Positions 45,211 to 53,251 of a stretch of 64,000 nt of DNA are shown piece by piece. Below the pieces are notes generated by a model that saw nothing but the letters and a program-made list of their open reading frames with translations, was not told the DNA's origin and ran no database searches. This DNA comes from Jeotgalibacillus sp. R-1-5s-1 (lineage in GTDB: Bacteria; Bacillota; Bacilli; Bacillales; Jeotgalibacillaceae). Positions within the stretch are counted from its first letter, which is position 1. The number at the start of each line of letters is the position of its first letter. The stretch is from contig NZ_SORW01000024.1 of assembly GCF_004405105.1 (NCBI RefSeq), positions 27,069-91,068 of the forward strand. The letters are read 5' to 3'. The position numbers and the translations under genes are program-made.

Positions 45211-46142
45211 TGAAACCCACTGAAATCCTGCTTTTGAGCGGATTTTTAGGAAGCGGAAAAACAACGCTGCTACAGCGATTTCTTGAAAAAGAAAAGCAGA
45301 CAGGAAGAAAAGTAGCCGTCATTATGAACGAAATCGGTCAGTACTCCGTCGACTCCCACGCTGTCGGGGAAGACACGCCGCTAAAGGAGCTGTTAAACGG
45401 CTGTATTTGCTGCTCCATGAAGGATGAGCTCGAGCTCACATTGCTGTCACTTTTTACGCAGGAGCAGCCGGACGTCATCTATATCGAAGCCACAGGAGCT
45501 GCACACCCGGTTGACATCATGGACGCCTGCCTGCACCCGCTCATTGCGCCATATGTCAACATGCGCGCTGTCGTCAGCCTGGTCGATACAGAAAAATGGC
45601 TCATCAAAAGCCGTCTCAGCCCGCAAATCAGCACCTTGCTCACCGAACAAATCCGTCATGCAGATGACATCGTGCTCAATAAAATGGACCGTGTGAGCGA
45701 GTTGGAAATGGCCACTGCAGTAGCAGAAATAAAGGAAATCAATGCGCATGCAGCCATCCATCAGGTCTCATTCGCTGCAGTGGACCCTGATGCGATTGGA
45801 CAACGTACCGGGCAAAAAGACGAACATATTCCCGTCACGACAGCCAGCCTGAAAATCCAGTCCTATACATACGGATTTACAAACGCGATTCCTCAAGAAC
45901 GCTTTGAAGAATGGCTGCGCCAGCTTCCAGACACCATCCACCGCATCAAAGGATTCGTCCAGTTCGAACAGGGCAAAACAACACAAATCCAATACTCATA
46001 TGGCATCCCCATCTACACCGACGAAATCATGAAGCTGCCCATGAACCTGGTTGTCATTGGCGAGTCGCTTGATAAAGAGCGATTGAAGGAAGAGCTAAGA
46101 GCGTTGGAAAACAAATCGCGTGCAGAAAACCGGTCCGGGTGA
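45210..46142 (+). CDS. COG0523 (CobW/ZNG-type) metal-chaperone GTPase
   Basis: A 310-residue G3E-family GTPase. It has Walker A GFLGSGKTTL, metal-binding GCICCS (CxCC), IYIEATGAAHP, the guanine-specifying NKMD motif and a CobW C-terminal domain (about 205-300). Such proteins deliver zinc or cobalt to client enzymes; members in Zur-type operons support growth without zinc. The ATG at 45210 shares a base with the dcd stop (TGATG); the GTG at 45207 is an alternative. Context with folE2 and a Zur-like site favours a zinc role. Confidence 0.9.
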   Translation: MKPTEILLLSGFLGSGKTTLLQRFLEKEKQTGRKVAVIMNEIGQYSVDSHAVGEDTPLKELLNGCICCSMKDELELTLLSLFTQEQPDVIYIEATGAAHPVDIMDACLHPLIAPYVNMRAVVSLVDTEKWLIKSRLSPQISTLLTEQIRHADDIVLNKMDRVSELEMATAVAEIKEINAHAAIHQVSFAAVDPDAIGQRTGQKDEHIPVTTASLKIQSYTYGFTNAIPQERFEEWLRQLPDTIHRIKGFVQFEQGKTTQIQYSYGIPIYTDEIMKLPMNLVVIGESLDKERLKEELRALENKSRAENRSG

Positions 46143-46156
46143 TGGCCGGTTTTCTT
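46124..46156 (+). terminator. Terminator of the folE2 operon
   Basis: GAAAACCGG and CCGGTTTTC pair across the stop codon region, followed by a short T run. Confidence 0.75.
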
Positions 46157-46183
46157 TAGGATTGTGTTTCTTTCAGGGGTGGT

Positions 46184-46276
46184 TTGTTAGACTTTGACGC
46201 TGATTGTTAGGGCTTGCCGGTCTATTATGCATACTTTTTTGTTTATTTTATCTACTTTCCAGCATATTTTGCGCAC
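46184..46276 (+). repeat. Possible weak 21-bp-spaced array
   Basis: TTGTTAG at 46184 and 46204, then TATTATGCATAC at 46223, TATTTTATCTAC at 46244 and TATTTTGCGCAC at 46265 (steps 21 and 21). Fewer and less uniform units than the other arrays. Confidence 0.4.
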
Positions 46277-46379
46277 CTCTATTTCAGCAAAATAAAAAAG
46301 CCCTCGGAGAAGGCTTTTAGTCAAATGCAATTGTTGTTCAGAAATCTATTTGCTATATTTTAGAAAAAAGGAGGCCCCC

Positions 46380-46652
46380 ATGCAGCTTCTCTACAACTTT
46401 CTGATCCTAATCACCGTCACCACCACAGGCGTTCTGATTAGCCATTTCGTCTTCAACAAAATGACTAAACAGAACGTCTTGATAGAGGTGTCAGGGTATC
46501 TCGTTTCAGCAGGCGTTGCCTACATCCTGACATTTCTATTAAGCGAGCGCCTTACGATCTTCTTAGAGATCATTTCACTTTCCTTCATTGCGCTTGCTCT
46601 ATTCACGATGATTCGTTTCTTCGTAAAATCAAGAAGAGAAGTGAAGAATTAA
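46380..46652 (+). CDS. Small three-helix membrane protein
   Basis: A 90-residue hydrophobic protein with membrane helices at about residues 4-22, 35-56 and 60-80, ending in a basic tail (KSRREVKN). No family recognised. AAAGGAGGCC lies 7 bases before the ATG at 46380; an earlier in-frame start at 46350 is less likely. It is convergent with the oxidoreductase gene that ends two bases further on. A weak hairpin AAAAGCC/GGCTTTT lies upstream at 46295-46319. Confidence 0.7.
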   Translation: MQLLYNFLILITVTTTGVLISHFVFNKMTKQNVLIEVSGYLVSAGVAYILTFLLSERLTIFLEIISLSFIALALFTMIRFFVKSRREVKN

Positions 46653-46653
46653 C

Positions 46654-47721
46654 TCACTCCTCAACCTCAAACGCACCCGACCCAGGCAGCGCCTCCACAA
46701 GCCCTGAACCAAATAACCCAGCCGGCGTAAAGCTGCCGCTTGGCAGGTCGCGGCCGAGGATGCGGCGTACCATTTCAAGAGAGCCGTAGACGGTCAGGTC
46801 ATAGCCGTTAGCCGTCTGCAGACGGACGGTTTTCGTGCGGCCGTCTGCAGCTTTTGCTTCACCCCATACAAAGGACGGGGAAGTGGAGCGGGTCTGTTCG
46901 TCCGGACCGCTCACCTTTTTGTCCACCCACTTCAGCAACTGCTTTTGAACCGGCTTCGTGCCAAGTACAGGTCCGAAAAAGGACATGACCCGCGCGTTGC
47001 GGATATTTTTCTCCGGCATCGGAATCCAGGTCGAGATCGTCGGGATTTTCGTTGTATGGTAAGCCGTTGAGACATCTCCCCATGGAATCGCCGTTGCTGA
47101 ACGTGCCCCGCGTCCAAAGTCGATCATTCTCTTTTTAGAGCCCATTGGAAACGTCACGATTTTTCCGTCGCGACGCTCAGCACTCCCTTTAGAGAGGCCA
47201 TGAATCATCGTTTTCGTTGTGCCGGGTGACATCCCTGATTTAGAGTGGAAGCCAAGCGCAAGCTCGACCGCATCCGGCATGAGTTCCTTCAGCTTATGCG
47301 CTGTGCAGTCAGTCGGAATCACGTCAAAGCCGACACCAGGACACAGCACGATCCCTTTTTCAGCCGCCCGCTCAGACATCTTCGGCGAATGGATTCTCTC
47401 AAACACGCCGATCTCACCCGTGATATCAAGATAATGAGCACAAGCAGTCAGGCACCCCTCCACCATCTGCTTACTCGTCAGTAAAAACGGTCCCGCACAA
47501 TGCAGCACTAGCTCCATCCCATCAAGCGAATCCGCTACCACGCCAGCATGATCAAGCGCAAATACACGTGACTCAAGTCCAAGCTCAGCCGCCAGCTTCT
47601 CCACGGCTTCTTTATTCCGTCCGGCCAGCACAGGCGTCAGCCCATCCTTCACCGCCTGACGCGCAATCAGCTCCCCCGTATAGCCATTCGCTCCATAAAT
47701 CATCCACTTTCCACTCTTCAT
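46654..47721 (-). CDS. Saccharopine dehydrogenase-like / trans-acting enoyl reductase family
   Basis: A 355-residue NAD(P)-binding protein. The Rossmann motif YGANGYTGELIA starts near residue 9, then LAGRNKEAVEKLA, HCAGPFLLTSKQMVE, YLDITGEI and PGVGFDVIPTDC. This is the pattern of the saccharopine-dehydrogenase-like group that includes mycobacterial trans-acting enoyl reductases. The substrate is unknown; it is not part of a lysine pathway here. The start at 47721 follows AAAGGGTGAG; a longer frame to 47745 is possible. Confidence 0.85.
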   Translation of the reverse strand: MKSGKWMIYGANGYTGELIARQAVKDGLTPVLAGRNKEAVEKLAAELGLESRVFALDHAGVVADSLDGMELVLHCAGPFLLTSKQMVEGCLTACAHYLDITGEIGVFERIHSPKMSERAAEKGIVLCPGVGFDVIPTDCTAHKLKELMPDAVELALGFHSKSGMSPGTTKTMIHGLSKGSAERRDGKIVTFPMGSKKRMIDFGRGARSATAIPWGDVSTAYHTTKIPTISTWIPMPEKNIRNARVMSFFGPVLGTKPVQKQLLKWVDKKVSGPDEQTRSTSPSFVWGEAKAADGRTKTVRLQTANGYDLTVYGSLEMVRRILGRDLPSGSFTPAGLFGSGLVEALPGSGAFEVEE

Positions 47722-47925
47722 CTGACTCACCCTTTCCATCCCCAAGATTGTCTAACAGTATACCAGTAATAAGAAAAAAATTCCTTTTTCATATCATCTA
47801 ATCATTTGAATTAAGAAACTTTACCTAATCACCTCAATACATAAACCCCATGTAAATTCTTCACACCACCTTAACAATCCATTTCCCCAAACTTCAACAA
47901 ACCACATCACTCATAGGCTTTTTGG

Positions 47926-47971
47926 AAAACCATAGGTGAAAAAATCAACCTGTGGTTTTTACGTTTTTTTA
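47926..47971 (+). terminator. Terminator-like hairpin between divergent genes
   Basis: AAAACCATAGGT and ACCTGTGGTTTT pair across about 10 bases, with TTTTTTT shortly after. It lies upstream of the PHP gene on the same strand, so it may be a leader attenuator rather than a gene end. The rest of 47722-48080 is AT-rich and shows no gene. Confidence 0.55.
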
Positions 47972-48080
47972 ACATAGCAGCGAAGTTTCTTTTAATCCGC
48001 CTTAATAGTCAGTCTCTACACTAAAAGTAACAACAGATCACCAGATTCAAAGGACAATAATTCGAAAATGAGGTGTCAAT

Positions 48081-48896
48081 GTGCTGGATTTACATATGCA
48101 CTCTACCGCGTCGGATGGTGCAGATTCGCCTGCATTGCTCGTGCAAAAAGCGAAGCAGGCAGGGGTGGAGCTGATGTCGATTACAGACCATGATTCGATT
48201 GGTGCTTATGAGGAAGCCGCAAGAGAAGCGCAGATTCAGGGGATTCATCTGATCACAGGCATTGAGCTGAATACAAGCTCACAGGACGGCGAATTTCACG
48301 TGCTTGGTTACGGATTTGATCTTTATTCGACGGCTCTTGCAGATTATTTAAATTGGCGGGTGGACGATCGCATGACCTGGAATCAGCAGCTCGTTCAAAA
48401 TCTGCAGTCGCTTGGCTACGAGATTGAATGGGAGGACGTGCAGGAGGTTGCAACAGGCAGCATTATCGTTCGAACCCACATTGCTGAAGCACTTAAAAAG
48501 CGGGGCTATTTTGAGACTGCAGAGGAGGCGTACCACAGCCTTCTCATAAAAGGAAAACCAGCCTTTGAACCAAGAGCTGACTTCTCAGTGGAAGAAGCGA
48601 TTTCACTTATTCATCAGGCTGGGGGAAAGGCATTTCTCGCTCATCCCGGACTTTATACAGAGGCGGTGCCGATTGAACGGTATCTCGAAGCAGGGCTGGA
48701 TGGGATTGAAGTGTTCCACGCGCGTCACCGGCTGAAGCAGACGGCATACTGGCTCGGGAAAGCATCCGACTACGGCTGTCTGATCAGCGGGGGCTCCGAT
48801 TACCACGGTGAGCAGTCGAAAAATCCGGGTCCGATCGGCTCCGTCACCATTCCGGATGCGATCAAACGCTACTGGCTGAAGGAGGCGGGGAGATGA
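48081..48896 (+). CDS. PHP-domain phosphoesterase (TrpH/YciV-like)
   Basis: A 271-residue PHP-fold metalloenzyme. Motif I is DLHMHSTASDG, motif II SITDHDSIGAYE, the metal Glu is in GIELN, RTHIAEAL, AHPG and GGSDYHG follow. Relatives hydrolyse 3',5'-nucleotide bisphosphates, short RNAs or cyclic phosphodiesters. The start is GTG at 48081, placed by GAGGTG eight bases upstream. It heads an operon with a TIM-barrel protein, the nucleotidase SurE and an ABC transporter; the four-base overlap with the next gene shows coupling. Confidence 0.9.
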   Translation: MLDLHMHSTASDGADSPALLVQKAKQAGVELMSITDHDSIGAYEEAAREAQIQGIHLITGIELNTSSQDGEFHVLGYGFDLYSTALADYLNWRVDDRMTWNQQLVQNLQSLGYEIEWEDVQEVATGSIIVRTHIAEALKKRGYFETAEEAYHSLLIKGKPAFEPRADFSVEEAISLIHQAGGKAFLAHPGLYTEAVPIERYLEAGLDGIEVFHARHRLKQTAYWLGKASDYGCLISGGSDYHGEQSKNPGPIGSVTIPDAIKRYWLKEAGR

Positions 48897-49690
48897 AGTG
48901 GTTTGCTTCTTCAACATTAAGGTGGTTCGAACCCGTCACAGTGGCCATCCAGTCTATCAGTCAAAAAGGACTGGCAGGGGTTGAAATCTGGTCAGAGCAT
49001 ATCGATTATTATCAGACGTCAATCAGGGACATCCAAAAGGTGCAGGAATCACTGTCTCTTATGTACACGTTTCATGCACCTAGCTGGGATTTGAATCTGA
49101 CTGCGTTAAATAAAGGTATGCGGGAGCAGTCAATCGGCGAAATCGAGCGGTCCTTTGAAAGGGCAGCTCTGTTAAAAGCCCCGAATGTCACCGTGCACCC
49201 CGGGCGGTTAACTGTTGCCAACAGTCTGCTCGCATGGCACGAGGAGCAACAGATCAAAAGTACTGAGCGTCTGGTTATTTTAGCGAAACAATACGGAGTC
49301 ACACTGTCTATGGAAATGATGGAGCCGATCCGAAAAGAGCTGATCACCACGCCGGAGCAGATGAACCGGCTGACGGATGTGGTTGGACATGGCATCGAAG
49401 TCACGTTTGACGTCGCCCATCTGCCGCTCACAACAGATGTCGTACAAGCCTTCGGGCAAACAAAGAGAATCGGCAAGGTGCATGTGAGTGATTCAACGCC
49501 TGTTCAGTATCACGTGCCGCTTGGTGAAGGTGCGATCAGACTTGAGCCGGTGATGGAAAAGCTCAAACATGTCTCTGTGCCACTCGTATTAGAAGGTATG
49601 GACCGTGGCCATGATCAGACGCTTGAACGGCATTTACGTTATATAGAAAACAGTCGGGAGGAGTCGGTCAATGAAATTTCTTGTTACTAA
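48893..49690 (+). CDS. Sugar phosphate isomerase/epimerase-like TIM-barrel protein
   Basis: A 265-residue protein of the xylose-isomerase-like TIM-barrel family (AP endonuclease 2 superfamily). It has GVEIWSEHIDYY, FHAPSWDLNL, VTVHPGRLT, LSMEMMEP, EVTFDVAH and GKVHVSDS, with Glu/His/Asp positions fitting a metal site. The specific reaction is unknown; family members include isomerases, epimerases and endonucleases. It overlaps the PHP gene by four bases and surE by 20 bases. Confidence 0.85.
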   Translation: MKWFASSTLRWFEPVTVAIQSISQKGLAGVEIWSEHIDYYQTSIRDIQKVQESLSLMYTFHAPSWDLNLTALNKGMREQSIGEIERSFERAALLKAPNVTVHPGRLTVANSLLAWHEEQQIKSTERLVILAKQYGVTLSMEMMEPIRKELITTPEQMNRLTDVVGHGIEVTFDVAHLPLTTDVVQAFGQTKRIGKVHVSDSTPVQYHVPLGEGAIRLEPVMEKLKHVSVPLVLEGMDRGHDQTLERHLRYIENSREESVNEISCY

Positions 49691-50462
49691 TGATGATGGC
49701 ATTTTTGCACCAGGTGTAGCGGCTATGGTGGAGGTGCTTCAGCATTTTGGTGAGGTGACAGTCGTTTGTCCCGATCAGGAAAGAAGTGCGATCAGTCACT
49801 CCATCACCCTCAGGCAGCCGGTGAAGGCAACACCTGTCACTCATTTTGGCCAGCATATCCGGGCTTTTGCGGTGAATGGTACGCCGGCTGACTGTGTGAA
49901 GCTCGGCATTGAGGTGCTGATGGATCAGAAGCCGGATTTTGTTTTTTCAGGAATTAATATCGGGCCGAACCTTGGCCGTGACCTGTATTATTCCGGCACG
50001 ATGGCTGGTGCCTCAGAGGCTACACTGCACCGTATACCGGCTGTTTCTGTGTCACTTAATAAGCTCGATCAGCCGATTAACTTTCAATACCCTAAGGAAC
50101 TGTTTTATTCCACGCTTGAAATTCTATTTCAGCGTAAATGGGGACCGGGACTTTTCCTTAATATCAATCTGCCCTACCTGCAAAAAAAATCAGTCAAGGG
50201 CTTTGCGGTTGTGCCGATGGATTTATCCGTATCGCGCTACAGCTATGTCGGCTTAAACGATCCGAGAGGCAGCGTATATTACTGGCTGAAGGATCAGTGG
50301 GAGCAGCTTAATGATTTCTCTGAAGGGAGTGATTATGCGAGGTTACGAGAAGGCTATATTACGGTCACACCAATTGAACATAAACGGACCAACAGTCGCG
50401 GGATGACAAAACTGGAACGGCTTTTTACCATGCAAACGAATCAAACAGGAGGAATTGTGTGA
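49671..50462 (+). CDS. surE: 5'/3'-nucleotidase SurE
   Basis: A 263-residue metal-dependent survival-protein phosphatase. The N-terminal LVTNDDGIFAPG carries the metal-binding Asp pair, DQERSAISHSITLR follows, and later GTPADCVKLGIEVL, SGINIGPNLGRDLYYSGTMAGASE and an Asn metal ligand match the family. It removes phosphate from nucleoside 5'- and 3'-monophosphates and short polyphosphates. GGGAGGAGTC lies within the end of the preceding gene. Unusual context for SurE, which in E. coli is linked to pcm/rpoS; here it is with a PHP enzyme and a transporter. Confidence 0.95.
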   Translation: MKFLVTNDDGIFAPGVAAMVEVLQHFGEVTVVCPDQERSAISHSITLRQPVKATPVTHFGQHIRAFAVNGTPADCVKLGIEVLMDQKPDFVFSGINIGPNLGRDLYYSGTMAGASEATLHRIPAVSVSLNKLDQPINFQYPKELFYSTLEILFQRKWGPGLFLNINLPYLQKKSVKGFAVVPMDLSVSRYSYVGLNDPRGSVYYWLKDQWEQLNDFSEGSDYARLREGYITVTPIEHKRTNSRGMTKLERLFTMQTNQTGGIV

Positions 50463-51520
50463 TGAAAAAATGGAAGCTTGCTGCAATGATGACAGGAATG
50501 ACACTTTTAGCTGCGTGTGGAGCGGATGACGTACAAAACGAAGTAACAGATTCAACAGCCAATGCAGATGAGCCGACAGAAGCTACGGCTGAAGGAGAAG
50601 TATCCGGCAGCCTGTCGTTTTATACCTCTCAGCCTGATGCAGACGCAGAAGCGCTTGTTGCAGGTTTTAATGAAAAGTACCCGGATGTAGATGTGAGCAT
50701 TTTCCGTTCAGGTACAGAGGAAGTCATTTCCCGTGTGCTTGCTGAAGACCAGGCGGGAGACGTTCAGGCAGATGTTCTGCTTGTTGCGGATGCCGTAACA
50801 TTTGAAGGGCTGAAGGAAGAGGATCTCCTGATGGCTTACGATTCTCCTGAAGCAGATGCCATCCCGGAAAACTTTGTCGATCCTGACCAGATGTATTACG
50901 GCACGAAGGTCATGTCGACTGTCATGGCGATTAACACGGAGCTTGTTGAAGAAGCACCAACATCATGGTCAGCACTCACGTCTGAGGAAGCTGCTGGTGA
51001 AGTCATTATGCCATCACCGCTTTATTCAGGTGCTGCTGCGTATAATGCAGGCGTATTCAGCCGTACAGACGGATTTGGCTGGTCGTTTTATGAGGACCTG
51101 TATGCCAACGATACGATGGTTGTACAGGGGAACGGCGGTGTGCTTGAAGCGGTAGCCGGTGGAGAAAAGGCGTATGGAATGGTCGTTGACTTTATCGTCG
51201 CAAAAGCAAAAGCGGAAGGCTCACCAATTGACCTTGTGTATCCGGAAGAAGGTGTACCGGTCATCACAGAGCCTGTTGGCATCATGTCAGGAACAGATAA
51301 CGAAGCGGCTGCTAAGGCATTCGTAGATTATGTCCTTTCTGAAGAAGGTCAGGAACTGAGTGTAGAGGTTGGTTATACACCAATCAGAGAAGGCATGACA
51401 CCTCCTGAAGGGCTGCCAAGTGCAGAAGAGTTAAACGTATTATCAGTTGAATTATCTGAGCTCACAGAAACAAGAGAAGCAGACAAGGAGCAATTCCGCG
51501 CGATTTTCGGCGACCAATAA
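50462..51520 (+). CDS. ABC transporter substrate-binding lipoprotein, Fbp/Afu type
   Basis: A 352-residue binding protein. The lipobox LLAAC gives a lipid-anchored Cys near residue 19, followed by an acidic linker and a family-1 (iron/2-aminoethylphosphonate/sugar-phosphate type) fold (SLSFYTSQPDADAEALVAGF). The paired tyrosines used by ferric-binding proteins to grip iron near the C-terminus are not evident (MSGTDNEAAAKAFVDY). So organophosphate rather than iron is a reasonable guess, helped by the phosphatase neighbours. The ATG at 50462 shares a base with the surE stop and follows AGGAGG. Confidence 0.85.
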   Translation: MKKWKLAAMMTGMTLLAACGADDVQNEVTDSTANADEPTEATAEGEVSGSLSFYTSQPDADAEALVAGFNEKYPDVDVSIFRSGTEEVISRVLAEDQAGDVQADVLLVADAVTFEGLKEEDLLMAYDSPEADAIPENFVDPDQMYYGTKVMSTVMAINTELVEEAPTSWSALTSEEAAGEVIMPSPLYSGAAAYNAGVFSRTDGFGWSFYEDLYANDTMVVQGNGGVLEAVAGGEKAYGMVVDFIVAKAKAEGSPIDLVYPEEGVPVITEPVGIMSGTDNEAAAKAFVDYVLSEEGQELSVEVGYTPIREGMTPPEGLPSAEELNVLSVELSELTETREADKEQFRAIFGDQ

Positions 51521-51535
51521 GTGAGGGTGAAAGAG

Positions 51536-53251
51536 ATGCAGCACGTGACGCGAGGGGGCAGCCGTCCCCTCTCTTTTTTCAAATCGGTGAAACCGTCAAC
51601 GCTATTACTGACCATCGTAGTCATCTTCTTTTTTGTCCTGCCTGTGATCCGGCTCTTCTCCTTAAGCTTTGTGGATGAAGGTGCGGTCACACTCAGCAAT
51701 TACAGTGAGATGCTGCAGGAAGCAAGAACATGGAGAATGCTTGAAAATACAGCCTGGATGGTGCTCGGCTCGACATTTGTCGCCGTCATCTTAGGCCTGT
51801 TTTTTGCCTGGCTCATTGCTTACAGTGACATTCGCGGAAAAGGACTCATGCAGCTTTTTATCCTGATTCCGTTTATTATACCGTCTTATATCGTAACCTT
51901 ATCGTGGACCCAGCTGATGGGCCGCAACAGCTTTTTAGCTGATTTTCTTCAGTTTTTACCTGGCGATCTTGAACCCGTCAATCTGTATTCTATGGGCGGA
52001 ATGATTTTTATTCTCGGTCTGTCTCATTTTCCGCTCGTCTATTTATTTACCGTCAGTGTTCTCAGGAAAATTCCGCGTGATCTGGAGTGGGCGGCCCGTT
52101 CATCAGGTGCTTCCCCTGGCAAAGTCTTTGCGAAAGTGACGCTGCCGTTAGCACTGCCCGGCCTTGCCGGAGGGGGTCTGCTTGCTTTTATTGCTAACCT
52201 TGATAACTTCGGAATTCCGGCTTTTCTTGGTATCCCTGCTGGCATTCCGGTGTTAAGCACCGCCATTTACCAGGAGGTCGTCGGCTTTGGTCCCGGCGCT
52301 TTTTCACGCGCTGCCACCTTATCTGTGCTGCTGGCAACCGTGGCGCTTTTAGGAACCGCTATTCAGTGGCTGCTCGTTCGTAAATCCAAGCAGCTTGAAA
52401 CCGTCCAGCAGGATTACTCACCGCGTTTTTCGTTCGGTAAAAAGCGGTTGGGCGTAGAAATCATGGTTTGGCTGTTTTTAATCACACTGACGATTGTCCC
52501 GGTGATCTCAATGCTGATGTCTTCGTTGATCAGGGCTTACGGTTTACCATTTGCCGCTGAAAACCTGACGCTGTCACACTATGTCTTTGTCCTGGCAGAA
52601 AACGACCGCGTGCAGGGAGCGATTCTAAACAGCCTCATGCTTGCAGGTGTGACAACGCTTGTCTGCCTGATCGTTGGAACAGCTCTTGCGTATGTGAGAA
52701 CACGAAAGCCTACCGCACTCAACCGGACACTTGAGCTCTTTGTGGCACTGCCTTATGCGCTCCCTGGCATGGTGCTTGCCCTTGCGATGATCTTCATGTG
52801 GCTGCAGCCAATCCCGGGCTGGAATCCAGGAATCTACGGCACGATCACGATTTTATTTATTGCCTATATCACACGATTTATGATTCTTCAGGTGCGCGGC
52901 AGCATCACAGCCATGGCCCAGGTGGACCCGTCCATGGAGGAAGCCGCCCATATTTTCGGAGCACGCCCCTTTGTAAAATGGCGGAGAATCCTGTTTCCGC
53001 TTCTGCTTCCTGGCATGCTGAGCGGAGCCTTTCTCGTCTTTTTAACCGCTTTAACTGAGCTCACTGTATCTTCACTGCTCTGGTCAAGCGGCTCTGAAAC
53101 GATCGGACTTGTCATTTTTAATTTCGAGCAGGCTGGTTATTCAACGTACTCAACCGCCTTTTCAACCGTCATTGTGACAGCAATTCTCTTTACAATGCTG
53201 ATCCTGTACGCCCTGCAAAAAGCCTGGAAAAAGAAGGTGAAAGAAGCATGA
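51536..53251 (+). CDS. ABC transporter permease, fused double-permease (Fbp/Afu type)
   Basis: A 571-residue protein with about twelve membrane helices: two copies of the binding-protein-dependent permease domain fused in one chain, as in FbpB/AfuB. EAA-type loops are DLEWAARSSGASPGKVF and MEEAAHIFGARPFVKWRRI. The start at 51536 follows GAGGGTG; the in-frame GTG at 51521 is too close to the previous stop to have a site. It sits between the binding protein and the ATPase, with a four-base overlap to the latter. Confidence 0.92.
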   Translation: MQHVTRGGSRPLSFFKSVKPSTLLLTIVVIFFFVLPVIRLFSLSFVDEGAVTLSNYSEMLQEARTWRMLENTAWMVLGSTFVAVILGLFFAWLIAYSDIRGKGLMQLFILIPFIIPSYIVTLSWTQLMGRNSFLADFLQFLPGDLEPVNLYSMGGMIFILGLSHFPLVYLFTVSVLRKIPRDLEWAARSSGASPGKVFAKVTLPLALPGLAGGGLLAFIANLDNFGIPAFLGIPAGIPVLSTAIYQEVVGFGPGAFSRAATLSVLLATVALLGTAIQWLLVRKSKQLETVQQDYSPRFSFGKKRLGVEIMVWLFLITLTIVPVISMLMSSLIRAYGLPFAAENLTLSHYVFVLAENDRVQGAILNSLMLAGVTTLVCLIVGTALAYVRTRKPTALNRTLELFVALPYALPGMVLALAMIFMWLQPIPGWNPGIYGTITILFIAYITRFMILQVRGSITAMAQVDPSMEEAAHIFGARPFVKWRRILFPLLLPGMLSGAFLVFLTALTELTVSSLLWSSGSETIGLVIFNFEQAGYSTYSTAFSTVIVTAILFTMLILYALQKAWKKKVKEA

